In this document: positions 1 through 11,439 of the stretch, piece after piece
How the letters are laid out: the number at the start of each line of letters is the position of its first letter
Numbering within the stretch: the stretch's first letter is position 1
Origin: Trametopsis cervina
Taxonomy: Eukaryota > Basidiomycota > Agaricomycetes > Polyporales > Irpicaceae
NCBI GenBank assembly: GCA_022385755.1
Contig: MU278360.1
Coordinates: 31,692-95,691 of the forward strand
DNA: 64,000 nucleotides
Direction of reading: 5' to 3'
Translations under genes and position numbers: made by a program
Notes under the pieces: generated by a model
Told to the model about the DNA's origin: nothing
Database searches by the model: none
The model's input: the letters and a program-made list of their open reading frames with translations, nothing else

Positions 1-743
1 GATAAACCCGGTGCCAAAATCAATCGTCGTTGCAGCGCGTTGGCATACTTTCCCACAATGATTTATCCCGCCAACTCCCAGCGCGCTTGTCCACACTATA
101 CCACGTTTTTGTTATTTCGCTGATGTACCTACCGGAGCGTAGATAGTGACGTCGACTGATAAATATTTTACAGCACTGCCAACCATCAGAAAGTCTGCTT
201 ACCATTTGCAGTCAGACACTCCAGTCTGCGAATCTGGCCAAGTCCTTCTGCGATTCTGCGTCTGCGCCCTCTGCAAATTGTGGCAGACATGAAGGACAGG
301 AGTATGAACTGGTAGAGGCTGTTGGTGGCGCTGGCGCAATGTCGCGCTAGTGGTGTAGCCGCCGGAGCCTTAAAAGGCAATCAGGGGGGCAGATCAATTC
401 TCACCGACCAGATCGGGCGTTCCGATCTGCGGCAGGTTAGAGATGCAAACCTATTTCGGGAAGTGGCATCCTTGTGCCGACCGGGAGAGCTCGCCAAGCA
501 CCACACCGGCCGCGCTCTTCTCTTATACCCAACAGCCATGTTTTCCTTTTCCTTGACCTCTCATCCCGCCTCGATGCTACTTCCACCTCGCCTTTGAGAA
601 ATCTCTCGTTTCACCGCTGCATAACCGTCCATTCCACGCAAGTTTCATAATAACGGTGTATAACGGTGTTTACCTTCTAGCGTCTCAGGAGCCGGTTCTT
701 CTTACATTATATAGGACGCGAGGCCGCCGATTATCTTCCACAC
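1..743. other. Left-edge region without a supported gene
   Basis: No ORF here looks like a conserved protein; the open frames are short, overlapping and on both strands. The region probably holds the end or promoter of a gene off the left edge plus the promoter of the ferric reductase gene. A tandem 9-bp repeat TAACGGTGT lies at 651-669, and a TATATA stretch at 708-713 sits about 30 bp before that gene's ATG. Confidence 0.5.
708..713 (+). promoter_or_regulatory. TATA-like box of ferric reductase gene
   Basis: TATATA followed by GG about 30 bp before the ATG at 744. Spacing to the ATG is short, so the 5' UTR would be very short if this box is used. Inferred from sequence only. Confidence 0.35.
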
Positions 744-3700
744 ATGCCCTCGACCGTCACGTCCGAACCGACTCTCCCTACTATCCCAAACTACCCTGAT
801 GACCTACAATGGCTCGTGGCCTACCTCACGCAACATATGCTCAGCCCGGCGAGCTGGGTATATGCGTACATTCTATGGATAGCCATCGCGGCCGTCTTCG
901 TCACATTCTCCGTCTTACACTGGACTAGATCGAAGGGAGGGTATCTGGGTGCGGTATGGAGTAAATGGGCCATGCGCAGACGAACGTGGAGGAAGCAGCA
1001 CAACCTGGCGGCAGCTCAGCAGAGCGGGCAAGGCCATCGGCAACCTCAGTCGCTTCCGTCTAATGCGCAGATTCTCAGCGTCATCGTGCTTTTCTTAATC
1101 GCATTTGCGCTCTCCGCAGTAGGCCCGGACTACCTGGCACCCGGCTCTCAGTTATGGAATCTCAGCGACTATCCCTCTGTCAACTTGCAACGGCGCGATG
1201 TCGACACCGACACCGACGACTATGCATTTCTGCAACCACAGTTTACCATCAACAAGGCGTGGTGGACATCCGGAGGACGGACTGGGCTCATCGCCTTCGC
1301 GCTCTTCCCTCTTACGGTTCTCCTCGCGCTCAAGGCGCCCCCTTTCGCCTTGCTTTCTTCTCCCTACTTCGTTCATCTCTGTTTCGACAAACTATCTCTC
1401 CTTCACCGATGGTGCGGCTTCCTTGTCTGGATCTTGGCCACCCTCCATACGGTTCTATGGTCTATACAGCTAGCGATTGACCATCGTCAGAGGACGGGCG
1501 TCGCTGGCTTTGACTATGCCTGGCAATTCGAGAGGTTCAATTACGCTTGGATAGTAAGTCAATGACGTCTCGTCAATGTCACAATCGCTAAAGTCATTGG
1601 TGTCCAGGCTTACGGTTGCTTCACCTTACTCATGATCTCATCGCTTCCACCAATTCGCCGGCATCATTACGAGTCGTTCTGGTTCCTCCACATCCTATTC
1701 GTACCTCTCACGTTGATCATGTCCGCTCTTCACCACCCTCCGGTCGCGTGGTGGTGCTGGGGTGCACTGGCTCTCTGGGTTGGCGAAAGAGCCTACCGTT
1801 TCACTTGGTGGCTCAACACGAATGGTTTCTTTGGCGGCATGCTACCTGCAGCATCATCCGTCAAGGTTTCTAAGAAACCCGAACATTACAACTCTACATC
1901 CGAGATGAAGCCTAGCCCCCTGCCGATGCATTCTCTTGGCCAGGCCAACGCCGTCGGGCGCCTTCCACATTTGCCACGGATTGACCCTACGCTGACAGCT
2001 CCTACACATCAGATGGTTACGATGGCCGGACAGGGGTTCACACCACCCCCTGGATTTGTACACGCCGAGCTGGTGCCCGGGCGGACAGTGCGTATTCGCA
2101 TAATCACACCGGTGTACCTGTCTTGGGCTCCCGGCCAACATTTCCTCATCAATATCCCAGAGATCTCCCACTTCACCTCGCATCCGTTCACGTGCGCGAG
2201 TGTATGCGACTCTAGGACGTCTAGTCCTTCCGGGAGGGAGCTCGTGTTCTTCATACGCGCGAAGAAGGGCTGGACGAAGGACCTGTGGGATCGTGTAGCT
2301 AGTCTGACGGCGAAAGGCCAGAAGTATCCTCGTGGGGAGAAGTTACCAGCTCAATGCGGCTTGCCGGAGAGAGGGGTGCTTATGAGGGGATTTGTGGACG
2401 GACCGTTTGGGAGTGCGGCAAGGGCGAGGTGGAGCGAGCATTCGAGCGTTCTGCTTATCGCTGGTGGAAGTGGGGTGAGCTTTGCGTTGAGCGTGCTGCA
2501 GTACATGTGTATGTGCATGGCTGGGCGGGACGGAAGTGAGCTCGGTGGACAGAAGGGCAGCTACGGGAAGAAGAACTTCAAGACGACTAGGGTCAGGTTT
2601 GTCTGGATCGTCAGTCAGTTTGGTAAGTCGCGTCCGCCGCACCCATTGTATCTCGTTCTTGTATACTGATGTGCTGGTGTTGCAGGTCATGTACATTGGT
2701 GTGCAGACGCTCTACGGCGATGTATGGCCATGGTCCCCAGCTCTGAGCTACAGATCGACATTTTCGTTACGAACGTCAAGCCTACTCTCATCAACGCTCT
2801 GGCAGTTCCCTCGCCATTCAATCCCGCCGCTATGAAGTCTCAAGAGCCACTCATGCCTCCTATACCACAGTTCCTCCTCGATAGCGCGCGTCAGCCGTCT
2901 ACGGACAAGTCCGCGGACGTCCCCGAGGACATAACGGCACGCTCCTCATTTGAGAGTGAAGCTGAACCGGACGATCTTGTTGATTTGAGCTACTACACTT
3001 CCGATGCGGCTCAGGGCGAAGGCGAACTCGGGTACGATGAACACGTGCTGGACTTGACCAACTTCGAGGGCGACGATGATACTGCTATACCTGGTGAAGC
3101 TGCGCTCAACGACGCCGTGAAGAAGGAGGGGCGCGCGAGGCGGTCATTCTTCCGACAGACAATATCCCTGGGATCTTTCAAGCCGAAGTCATCCCTCGAG
3201 AGCACTCACCTGCGTCCCCTATCCGAAGCGCAGCAGCCCATAGGTGGGGCACCGCTGCCCACAAGTCGCTCGGCGGGCGAGCGACCGCGATCGATGGCCA
3301 TGCTTGCTCTCGGACGGAATCCGCGTTCTAGCATGGCTATGAATGCGCCGCTGTTGTCTCCTGCCACGGCGACTACACCGAACAGTTCAGCTCCTCTCCT
3401 TTCGAGCCACAGCGCGCCAGTATTCACATTCCCTCCACCACAACCGCACTCTCCAGCCATCCATTCCCCGCTCGCCAGGACAGGCTCTCCTTCTCCTGCA
3501 CCACCACGCAGCCCTTCTCCACTGACAAGCGACAAGCGCGCATCCTACGCGTCTTCGTTACGACCGGAATCCGTCACCTCGCAATGGTCGGACGTGCACA
3601 GTCTCGCCGCGCTCGTATCCGAGGCGGCTGCCTCAGACCATATGCGGCTAGAACTTGAGGACGAAGAGCTGGTCGATCTCAGCGTCGTCGCGGAACGAAC

Positions 3701-3905
3701 GCGAGGAGGGCGGCCAGCCATCCATCGGATATTGGCGGACGAGGTGGAGCGGGCGCAGGGGAGCGTGATCGTTGGGTGTTGTGGGCCGACATCGTTGAAC
3801 GCGGTGGTGAGGAAGAACATCGCGGCGCAGATCGACCCGGGAAGGGTATGGAGGGGGGACATGAGGGGGAGCATCGCCCTTGTGGCGGAGGATTTCGAGT
3901 ATTGA
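744..3905 (+). CDS. Ferric-chelate reductase / NADPH oxidase family flavocytochrome
   Basis: Three exons (744-1553, 1608-2622, 2686-3905) encode about 1014 residues. The N-terminal half has several membrane helices, including one near residues 39-60. A haem-ligand pair is visible in HRWCGFLVWILATLH, with His spaced 14 apart, and a further His-rich helix follows in exon 2. The FAD-binding motif HPFT is at 2181-2192 (about residue 462) and a glycine-rich NADPH site GGSGVSFAL is near residue 555. Such proteins pass electrons from NADPH through FAD and haem across the membrane to reduce extracellular metal chelates. The family is normally 600-800 residues. This one has a long, probably disordered Pro/Ser-rich insertion (about residues 690-930) before the final 'GCCGPTSLN' NAD-domain strand. 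A ferric reductase role is more likely than NOX because of the layout, but the substrate is not proven. Confidence 0.85.
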
Positions 3906-4360
3906 AGTTCGGATCTGGTTCATCTGCATTATCACACACATACATTTATAACACAACTGCATTACCTTTTCGAGACACTCCTTCGACGCATCTGCACTAT
4001 TTCGCTTTTTCGCCATTTCTAGCATGCATGGACTTACACTTCGTAGACAAACGGAACTTGTGTTTTTTACTTGTTTCCGTTGATGGACATGGGCATGACC
4101 GACAGTGTATTGGTACTAATCTACTATAGTCGATACTATCGATTCTGTGCACAACTATTCGTATATCGACGGAGTTGCGGGATTTGCCAACAGACCGTGG
4201 GACCAGGAAGGCACAAATACAGGTATATGCCAGTGCCAGTGGACATAGCACAAACATTCTGTGCTCACCAGACTCAGTCGGAAGGCACTTCAGAATATTT
4301 ATTGCCTCTGAATAGCCCAGAGACATGTTTATGTGTCGATACAGACCATACCAACGGTCA
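3906..4360. other. Convergent intergenic region
   Basis: Space between the 3' ends of the ferric reductase gene (+) and the PP4 regulatory subunit gene (-). It presumably holds both 3' UTRs. No gene, RNA or repeat is seen in it. Confidence 0.5.
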
Positions 4361-5541
4361 TCATGCAGATTTGTTCTCCTTCTCCGGATCGTCCACAGAC
4401 ATTTGGTCATTACCTCCTGAAGTCGAAGACTGAGGTTCCGTCAGTGGTGTTTCGACCGGCGGCTCTGAGGATTTCACGAAACGGTCTCCAAGGGCACCCA
4501 ACGGCTTTGCAGGTGGCGCCGCGATGGTAGTAGTCGATGAAAGAGGTTGGGGGTGGTCGCTGAGATGTCCAGGACTTGGATCGTCAAGTTCGTCCACGAG
4601 ACCGAGGGCTTTGTGATCCAGACTGGCTGAACCAGCCGGAGGCATGATGGCGGCGAGGTTTCCCGGCTCCACTGCTCGGAGCGCCAACGGGGAGGGCGGT
4701 GGGCTGCGCGAGTGAGAGCGACGGGCATCGTCATGCAAGAAGGGGATAGGCGAGAACATAGGCGTTGAAGGGGCGGAAGATGATGGTAGTGACCCGAGAG
4801 TAACGGGACCGTGCCCATTATCACCAGTGTGCTTGTTAGTCAATGGTGGGAAAGTGTCCCATGTTGAGGTGACCAAGAGTGTTCTCTCCAGAGCCCGAAG
4901 ATATTTCCCGAGAAACTTGTACTGCTTTTGCGGGTGCAGACATAGTTCACAGACTCGTTGAATGGTGAAAGGAGCACTGAAATAATTGATTGAGCGACAT
5001 AACTGTGAAAAAGTCGCATACGACGTACCCATCCAGATCGTCCAGTTGTGCATATAGGGTATCCTTCATACGATTAGCCTCAGCTTCTGTTAAGATTGTC
5101 TTAGGAGGCTCATGATCATTGTCGCGGGGACGGGGCGGAAATGGGGGCAGCCTCAGCCCTCCGGAGGGCAGTTGACGAGAAGTCGAAACGAACAGAGGAG
5201 CCGGCAGCGCATTGTTGGACTGCGATAAGTAGAGGGCGATGTTCTGAACGCAGCGCACAAGTCAATCAAGCTGCGGACCAATTATCACGTAATGCGCGTA
5301 CCTTCTCCAGTTTGTACTTGATGATGTCTCGCAGTTGTGTCCATTCCGTTCTGTGAGTGCGATGAGCAACCGAACGCCTGTACACTGATGGTGCATCTTC
5401 ACTTTACTTCGTCAGTCGACGCGATGTGTTCCAGAGTTCCGTCATACTCTGCCAGCTCGAGAGACGATTAGATGCACAGCAACATTGAATACCGGCGTAT
5501 CTCATACCTGGAAGCCACTCGAATTGCGTATTGACAGCCAT
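4361..5541 (-). CDS. Protein phosphatase 4 regulatory subunit 2 (PPP4R2 family)
   Basis: Five exons read right to left (5508-5541, 5403-5448, 5302-5350, 5029-5243, 4361-4976) give 319 residues. The spliced start runs MAVNTQFEWLPEYDGTLEHI. The family core APFTIQRVCELCLHPQKQY, followed by KFLGKYLRALERTLLVTST, is present around residues 115-155. The C-terminal half is low-complexity Ser/Pro/Asp and ends EKENKSA, as in other fungal PPP4R2 proteins. The family targets the PP4 catalytic subunit, with roles in DNA-damage checkpoint recovery and centrosome or spindle function. The family assignment rests on the core motif; the exon joins keep frame throughout. Confidence 0.85.
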
Positions 5542-5982
5542 GATTTTCCGGAGTGGTTTGTGCGCAGCAGCGTGACGAAAGAGAGATATCACACGCAAGG
5601 ATGGCAATGCTATCGGCTAGCCTGCAAGGTGGTGGCAAAACGTAAGGGTGAATGCCAGTGGATGACGGACAAGCGAAAGGCTCTACCGCCAAGCCAAGCT
5701 GCGCGTCTCTTGGCCTCAGGAGATGTACTGGAAATGCCCCCATGCGAATTATAAAGCTGCGCTCCCGCGTGGGGCCTTATTATCTTTTCGTCTCTCCCCC
5801 GACCACAACTCAAGCCAGCCCGTGCTCGAGACCAGCAAGTTGCTCGCCAGGACCGAGACACAGACATCCTTGGGTCAACCCAAAGTCGTGTGAAGCATCG
5901 CGGCCTCTTCGGAGTCCTCTGAGCGCCGGTGCATATATCTAGGTTCGTTGGCAACACAGACATCTGTTCGTCAACACCCAAT
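5542..5982. other. Divergent promoter region
   Basis: This lies between the divergent PPP4R2 (-) and lipid phosphatase (+) start codons. No ORF or RNA gene is supported; it presumably carries both promoters. Confidence 0.5.
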
Positions 5983-7513
5983 ATGGGCCTCGACAAGCAG
6001 ACGAGAATTCTGGTGCTTTCATACGCCACAGACTGGTCAGTATCTTTATTTGATTATTCGCATACGAGGGCTGACTCGTCTGCAGGCTCATTTCAATAGC
6101 TTTAGCGTAGGTCAACCTACGCCACATATGAGCGCATAACAATATTAAGGCTGAACGTTGCCTATCCAGTGCCGGTACCTTTGGACTTGACCATGTTGCG
6201 GGATTTAAGAGAGAATTCTCTCTACAGGACAGAACGTGAGCGAGCTGATGCACAGCATCTAGTATCCGTCGCTGACACGAATTTGCCTGCTTTAGTATTC
6301 AATTTCCGTGTGTATGTCGCTCATGTCCTCGAGTTTCTCATTAAACGCTCTCTCCAGTTTCGCGGAACATGAACGCGTGCCGGTACGTTCCTACCTTGTC
6401 CCAGGCTGAAGTGTCGACGGCTCTCATACTATCCTGAAGGACTGGGCTCTCTACGTCATTGCCGTAGGCGCACCGGTTGTGTTGCTACCGCTGATAAATT
6501 CCCTAACACTGCGCTCCAAATGGGATTTCCATGTTAGCTTACTCGGCCGTGAGTTCCAGTTCTATTCTCTTTATGTTCCCAGAGTCACACGCCCCGCAGT
6601 TATCTTCGGACTCAGTCTTACCGGCGTAGTAACGGAAGTGGTGAAGCTCACTGTCGGCAGACCCCGTCCAGGTACTGTTATTTTATTACCCGCGAATTCC
6701 GTAGTTGTGAGGGCTGACGGCTCGTAGATCTGATTGCACGTTGTATACCGAGGTCTGGTTCTGTAGATCCGCCATTGGGGTTGTCTACCTTTGAGATATG
6801 TACCCAAACGGACTGGTATAAATTCCACGATGGCTGGCGCAGCTTCCCAAGCGGCCATTCAAGCTGTAAGAAAATTCTTAATCCCATGGATTCATTGCCA
6901 TGATGACTTACTTTGGTGTTCCTAGTATCATTCGCCGGTCTCGGATTTCTTACATTTTACCTAGCCGGCAAGTTGCACCTATTCGACAGGAAAGCATACA
7001 CGGTAAGTCCTTTACAGAATATACCGCGGGTAACTTGAATCTCATTCCATTTAGGTGAAGGTTTGGCTGTCACTAGCGCCTCTTCTCGGCGCCGCACTTG
7101 TGGCCATCTCCCGCACCATGGACTCCCGTCGTATGTCCTCATTTTCGTAGAACTCGTCTTATTGACGTATAATGTGTTGCACAGATCATTGGCAGGATGT
7201 ACTAACAGGATCGGCACTCGGACTTACACTGTCTTACCTCGCTTATCGCCAGCATTATCCGGCGCTCCACTCTTCCACCTGTCATCTGCCATACCCTCCT
7301 CGCGAGCGGCTCGAACAGACCGTTCTTCCTGTCCACCGCAACGACGTGCACCCCAGCTTGGAGATGTACAGGCATGCGTCACCCAGCTTTGACCAACCAG
7401 TGTATCGCGACGAGCACTCTGATGACGAGCAACTTCCGCTGACCAGTCCTAACGGATCGAGGGTGCACTCTAGCTCAGCTGTCCCGAAGGGTGCTCCTGG
7501 TTTGGAACTGTGA
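5983..7513 (+). CDS. PAP2-type lipid phosphate / diacylglycerol pyrophosphate phosphatase
   Basis: Eleven small exons: 5983-6035, 6086-6106, 6170-6235, 6296-6307, 6358-6382, 6440-6548, 6585-6671, 6728-6865, 6926-7002, 7055-7130, 7185-7513. All three parts of the phosphatase signature appear after splicing: KLTVGRPRP, SFPSGHSS and a final SRHHWQDVLTG whose second His is made across an intron. Between them are the six hydrophobic segments expected of an integral membrane LPP/DPP1 enzyme, which removes phosphate from phosphatidic acid or diacylglycerol pyrophosphate. The soluble C-terminal tail is polar. Exons of 12, 21 and 25 nt are unusually small, but each is needed to keep the family sequence (for example REFSLQDRTIQFPFAEHERVP). 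Confidence 0.9.
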
Positions 7514-7811
7514 TGGACATGTGTTGTTTATTTAAATTGCCGTAAATACACGTATATATGAGAGACAATTGCTTAGTACTATATGTTGTCTTGTATAGCC
7601 ATACATACCGTTTGTAGCGAATCGCTGTGTCACTGAGGGATTGGCCAGCGCTCGATTCTGAAACGAAGTTTCCATATACGGAGTACTCAAGCGCTCTATC
7701 AATGCACACAAATATGCGCAAATACATCGTCTTAGAACTGTATAGCTCATAACTTTAATCTGTAGCCGTCACCACAGACCCGCCCCGCCGCAAGAATCCT
7801 CAACATTCGCA

Positions 7812-8269
7812 ATGGAGAACGATCAGGTATGGCCACATTCTCGTCAGAATAGCTGCGAGTATTGCGCTGACATACGTTTGTGCGATTTCAGGGTGTCCTC
7901 GTCGACCTTTACGTCCCCCGCAAGTGCGCGGCGACCAGTGCGTATTTTGCGTCTTGCAATGATCCCCTCGCAACACAGCCCTAACATCAAGTGTTTACCT
8001 CTGCTAGACCGTCTTATCACCTCCAAGGACCACGCCTCCGTCCAGATCGCCGTCGCTGACGTCGACGAGAACGGCCGTGCCCTCAACACATCCACCACCT
8101 TCGCTCTGTCCGGACGTGTCCGCGCAGATGGCGAGAGCGACGACTCTCTGAACCGATTGGCGACGAAGGCCGGGCGTGAGTTATCCGTTGATCTTTGTCT
8201 TTGCAATCAAATATTGACCATCCTCTCGCATTCGCAGTCCTCCGCAACGTCTGGTCATACCAAAAGTAA
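7812..8269 (+). CDS. RPS21: 40S ribosomal protein eS21
   Basis: Four exons (7812-7826, 7892-7937, 8008-8175, 8238-8269) encode 86 residues, the usual family length. The spliced protein begins [19 protein letters not shown] and ends [10 protein letters not shown], both hallmark eS21 sequences. The product is a component of the small ribosomal subunit body needed for late 18S rRNA maturation. The first intron follows only five codons, a common arrangement in fungal ribosomal protein genes. Confidence 0.95.
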
Positions 8270-8714
8270 ACTGCGTAGACAATCGGAAGGGCTCTAGTTG
8301 TCTTTGCATGTATTTTTCCGCGTTTACGATCTGCTATGGCGTATATATAACTGCCTGACACGCGATGAACAACGAAAGTTGCGATGAGGCACGAAGTCGC
8401 GTGCATGTCCAACTCCACAGATCCTGGTGAACATCTGCCGGAGTGGAGGGGTAACCACCTCAGTTGCATCGTTGTAAGCACCTGCTCCAGAGTACACAAT
8501 GAAAGATTGTCTTCGAAAGCCTTCGTTGTCAGTTGTGAAGTGCACAAATCAACCAAACGCGCACACAGTAAATGAGATGCAAATGAAATTTGATTGCTTG
8601 CTATATGACATGAGGAATTAAATGCGCAACGACAATACCCAGAGCGATACTAGAATACAATGCAGCAGAGCGAACTACGACAAGTGGCGTTTTATTTTGT
8701 ACAACTCTATGACT
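8270..8714. other. Convergent intergenic region
   Basis: 3' flanks of eS21 (+) and Hsp90 (-). Nothing beyond likely UTRs is seen. Confidence 0.5.
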
Positions 8715-11029
8715 CTAGTCGATCTCCTCCATGGCGGAGGTCGAGGCGGCCTCCAGCGGCGGAGGAGCATCGTCGGACTCAGCGGGTGCTGATGTCTCCT
8801 CATCCTCGTCGACGTCGAGACCGAGGGCAATCATGCGGTGAATGCGCTTGGCGAACGATGTCGGGTCATCGAGGGAGAAGCCAGAGGTGAGGAGGGCGGT
8901 CTCGAACAAGAGGTAGGTGAGGTCGCGGACAGACTTGTCAGCCTTGTCCTCCGTGACCTTCTTCCTGAGCTCCTTGACGATGGGGTTCGACGGGTTGAGC
9001 TCAAGAGTCTTCTTCGAGGCCATGTATGAGGACATCGAGGAATCACGGAGGGCCTGAGCCTTCATGATACGCTCCATGTTCGATGACCAACCGAACTGGC
9101 CGGTGACGAGAACACAGGGAGAGTCGGTGATACGGTTGGAAACGACGACCTTCTCGACCTTGTCGCCGAGAGCCTCCTTAACGGCCTTGCAGAGGTCCTC
9201 GAACTGCTTCGCCTCCTCCTCACGAGCCTTCTTCTCCTCGTCGGTCTCCTCGAGCTCGAGACCCTCTTTCGAGACACAGATGAGCTTCTTGCCCTCGAAC
9301 TCCTTGAGCTGCGTGATGGCGTACTCGTCGATGGGGTCGACAAGGAGCAGGGTCTCGAAGCCCTTCTTCTTGAGGACCTCAAGGAAGGGTGAGTCCTTGA
9401 CGGACGAAAGCGACTCTCCGGTCAGGTAGTAGATGTTCTTCTGGACCTCGGGCATGCGAGTGATGTAGTCTATTCGAAAGACATGCGTCAATGTCTAAAT
9501 CCTGCAGACGCGTGTAGATTGCACTCACCCTTCAACGAGGTCTGCTCATCAGTCGACTTCGTCGAGAAGAAGCGAAGGTACTCCGCGAGCTTGCTGCGGT
9601 TCTGGGCATCTTCGTGAACACCAAGCTTGATGTTCTTTCCGAAGGCCTCGTAGAACTTCGCGAAGTTGTCCTTGTCCTCAGCAATCTCGGAGAACATGTC
9701 CATGCACTTCTTGACGATGTTCTTGCGGATGACCTTGAGAATCTTGTTCTGCTGGAGAGTCTCACGGGAGATGTTGAGAGGGAGATCCTCGGAGTCGACG
9801 ATACCCTTGACGAAGTTGAGGTACTCGGGAATGAGGTCCTCACAGTCGTCCATGATGAAGACACGGCGGACGTAGAGCTTGATGTTGTTACGCTTCTTCT
9901 TGCTCTCGAAGAGATCGAAGGGCGCACTGAGGAACATACTATCAGCAAACTTGCGGTGCAACATTCCGAAATGAAACTTACCGCTTGGGGACGTAGAGAA
10001 TGGCCTTGAACTCAAGCTGACCCTCGACCGAGAAGTGCTTGACGGAAAGGTGGTCTTCCCAGTCGTTGGTCAAGCTCTTGTAGAAAGCACCATACTCTTC
10101 GGGCGTGATGTCCTGAGGATTGCGCGTCCAGATCGGCTTGGTCTTGTTGAGCTCCTCGTTCTCAACAGTCTTCTCCTTGATCTTCTTGGTCTTCTTCTTC
10201 TCTTCCTCCTCATCGTCGACCTCCTCGATCTTGGGCTTCTCCTCGTCGTCCTTAGCCTCCTCCTCGTCCTCAACCTCCTACAAAGCAATCACAATCAGTA
10301 TGCGAGAAAAGCAAGAAAAATCAAGCCCACAAACCTTTTCGACTTCCTTGGTCACAGCAAGCTGGATGGGGTAGGAGATGAACTCGGAGTGCTTCTTGAC
10401 GATGTCCTTGATGCGCTTCTCCTCGAGGTACTCAAGCTGGTCCTCCTTGAGGTAGAGACGGATCTCACTGCCACGGCCGAGTGGCGGGTTGATGGTATCG
10501 GGTGTGATGGTGAAAGTGCCACCAGCAGCGGACTCCCAGATGTACTGCTCGTCATCGTTGTGCTTGGAGATGACCTGCACGCGCTCCGCAACGAGGTACG
10601 CAGAGTAGAAACCGACACCGAATTGACCAATCATGGAAATGTCGGCGCCGGAGGTGAGAGCCTCCATGAAGCCCTTGGTTCCAGACTTGGCGATCGTACC
10701 AAGGTTGTTGACCATGTCGGCCTTGGTCATACCGATACCGGCATCGCGGATTGATAGAATCTTGTTCTCCTTGTCGGGGATGATTCGGATGAACAAGTCC
10801 TTGCCAGAGTCAAGGACGGAGGGATCCGTCAACGACTGGTAACGGATCTTGTCGAGGGCATCGGAGGCGTTCGAGATCAATTCACGAAGGAAGATCTCCT
10901 TGTTTGAGTAGAAGGTGTCTGCACGACTGATCAGCACAATTTTCCACCAGGTGGCCTTGGATATAACTCACTAATGATCAGGTCCAAAAGCTGGCTGATC
11001 TCGGCCTGGAATCCAAACTGCTCGGCCAT
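8715..11029 (-). CDS. HSP90: Heat shock protein Hsp90
   Basis: Five exons (10972-11029, 10335-10918, 9982-10277, 9529-9926, 8715-9469) encode 696 residues. The start [19 protein letters not shown] and the following [20 protein letters not shown] are diagnostic of the N-terminal GHKL ATPase domain. [10 protein letters not shown] and [14 protein letters not shown] are the nucleotide-binding and lid motifs. A Glu/Lys-rich charged linker lies at about residues 215-260. The middle domain ([13 protein letters not shown]) and the dimerisation domain follow. The protein is the cytosolic ATP-dependent chaperone of kinases and steroid-receptor-type clients. The C-terminus reads MEEID where eukaryotic cytosolic Hsp90s normally have MEEVD. 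A consensus heat-shock element lies about 165 bp upstream. Confidence 0.97.
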
Positions 11030-11439
11030 TTTGATCTGCGCAAGCGTTGACTATTTGGATAAGGCGGGTGAAGAGCTTACGACTGGACTTACTGTGGGTG
11101 AGTGAGGATGGGATGTGAGGGTGAAAAGCTACTACAGCGAGGCGAGGAGAACGTGCAGCAGCTGTTTATGTAGCAGCATTTTCGCGCGGTTCTCGAACCT
11201 TCGACTCTCTGCCATATTCGATTCGACGAAGAACAAGCATAGTCGGGACGCGACGCGCAAGCGCCCACAGAACCTTCTGGTATGATTGCCTTTTGGGGCT
11301 GCTATCGGCCCATGGATCAACATGCAGTGCGCGAATGCTGCTTCAAATACAAAAGAAAAATAACAATACAAGGTGTGTACGGGTATTGTAAAAGTACATG
11401 ATACCGTGATACAAGAAGTATGCTAGTAGTACACCCCCA
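11030..11439. promoter_or_regulatory. Hsp90 promoter region / TSC1 3' flank
   Basis: The 410 bp separate the Hsp90 start from the stop codon of the upstream co-directional TSC1-like gene. They contain the heat-shock element described separately. No further gene is seen. Confidence 0.6.
11190..11202. promoter_or_regulatory. Heat-shock element (three alternating units)
   Basis: The plus strand reads TTCtcGAAccTTC: three inverted 5-bp units with perfect spacing, the canonical Hsf1 binding site. Further TTCGA/CGAAG units lie just beyond it at 11217-11229. The position, about 160-175 bp before the Hsp90 ATG, fits heat-induced transcription of this gene. Confidence 0.8.

Noticed and set aside
10035..10754. 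239-codon plus-strand frame opposite Hsp90
   Set aside because: Leu/Val/Asp-rich shadow of the Hsp90 coding strand; no independent motif, and it spans a real Hsp90 intron.
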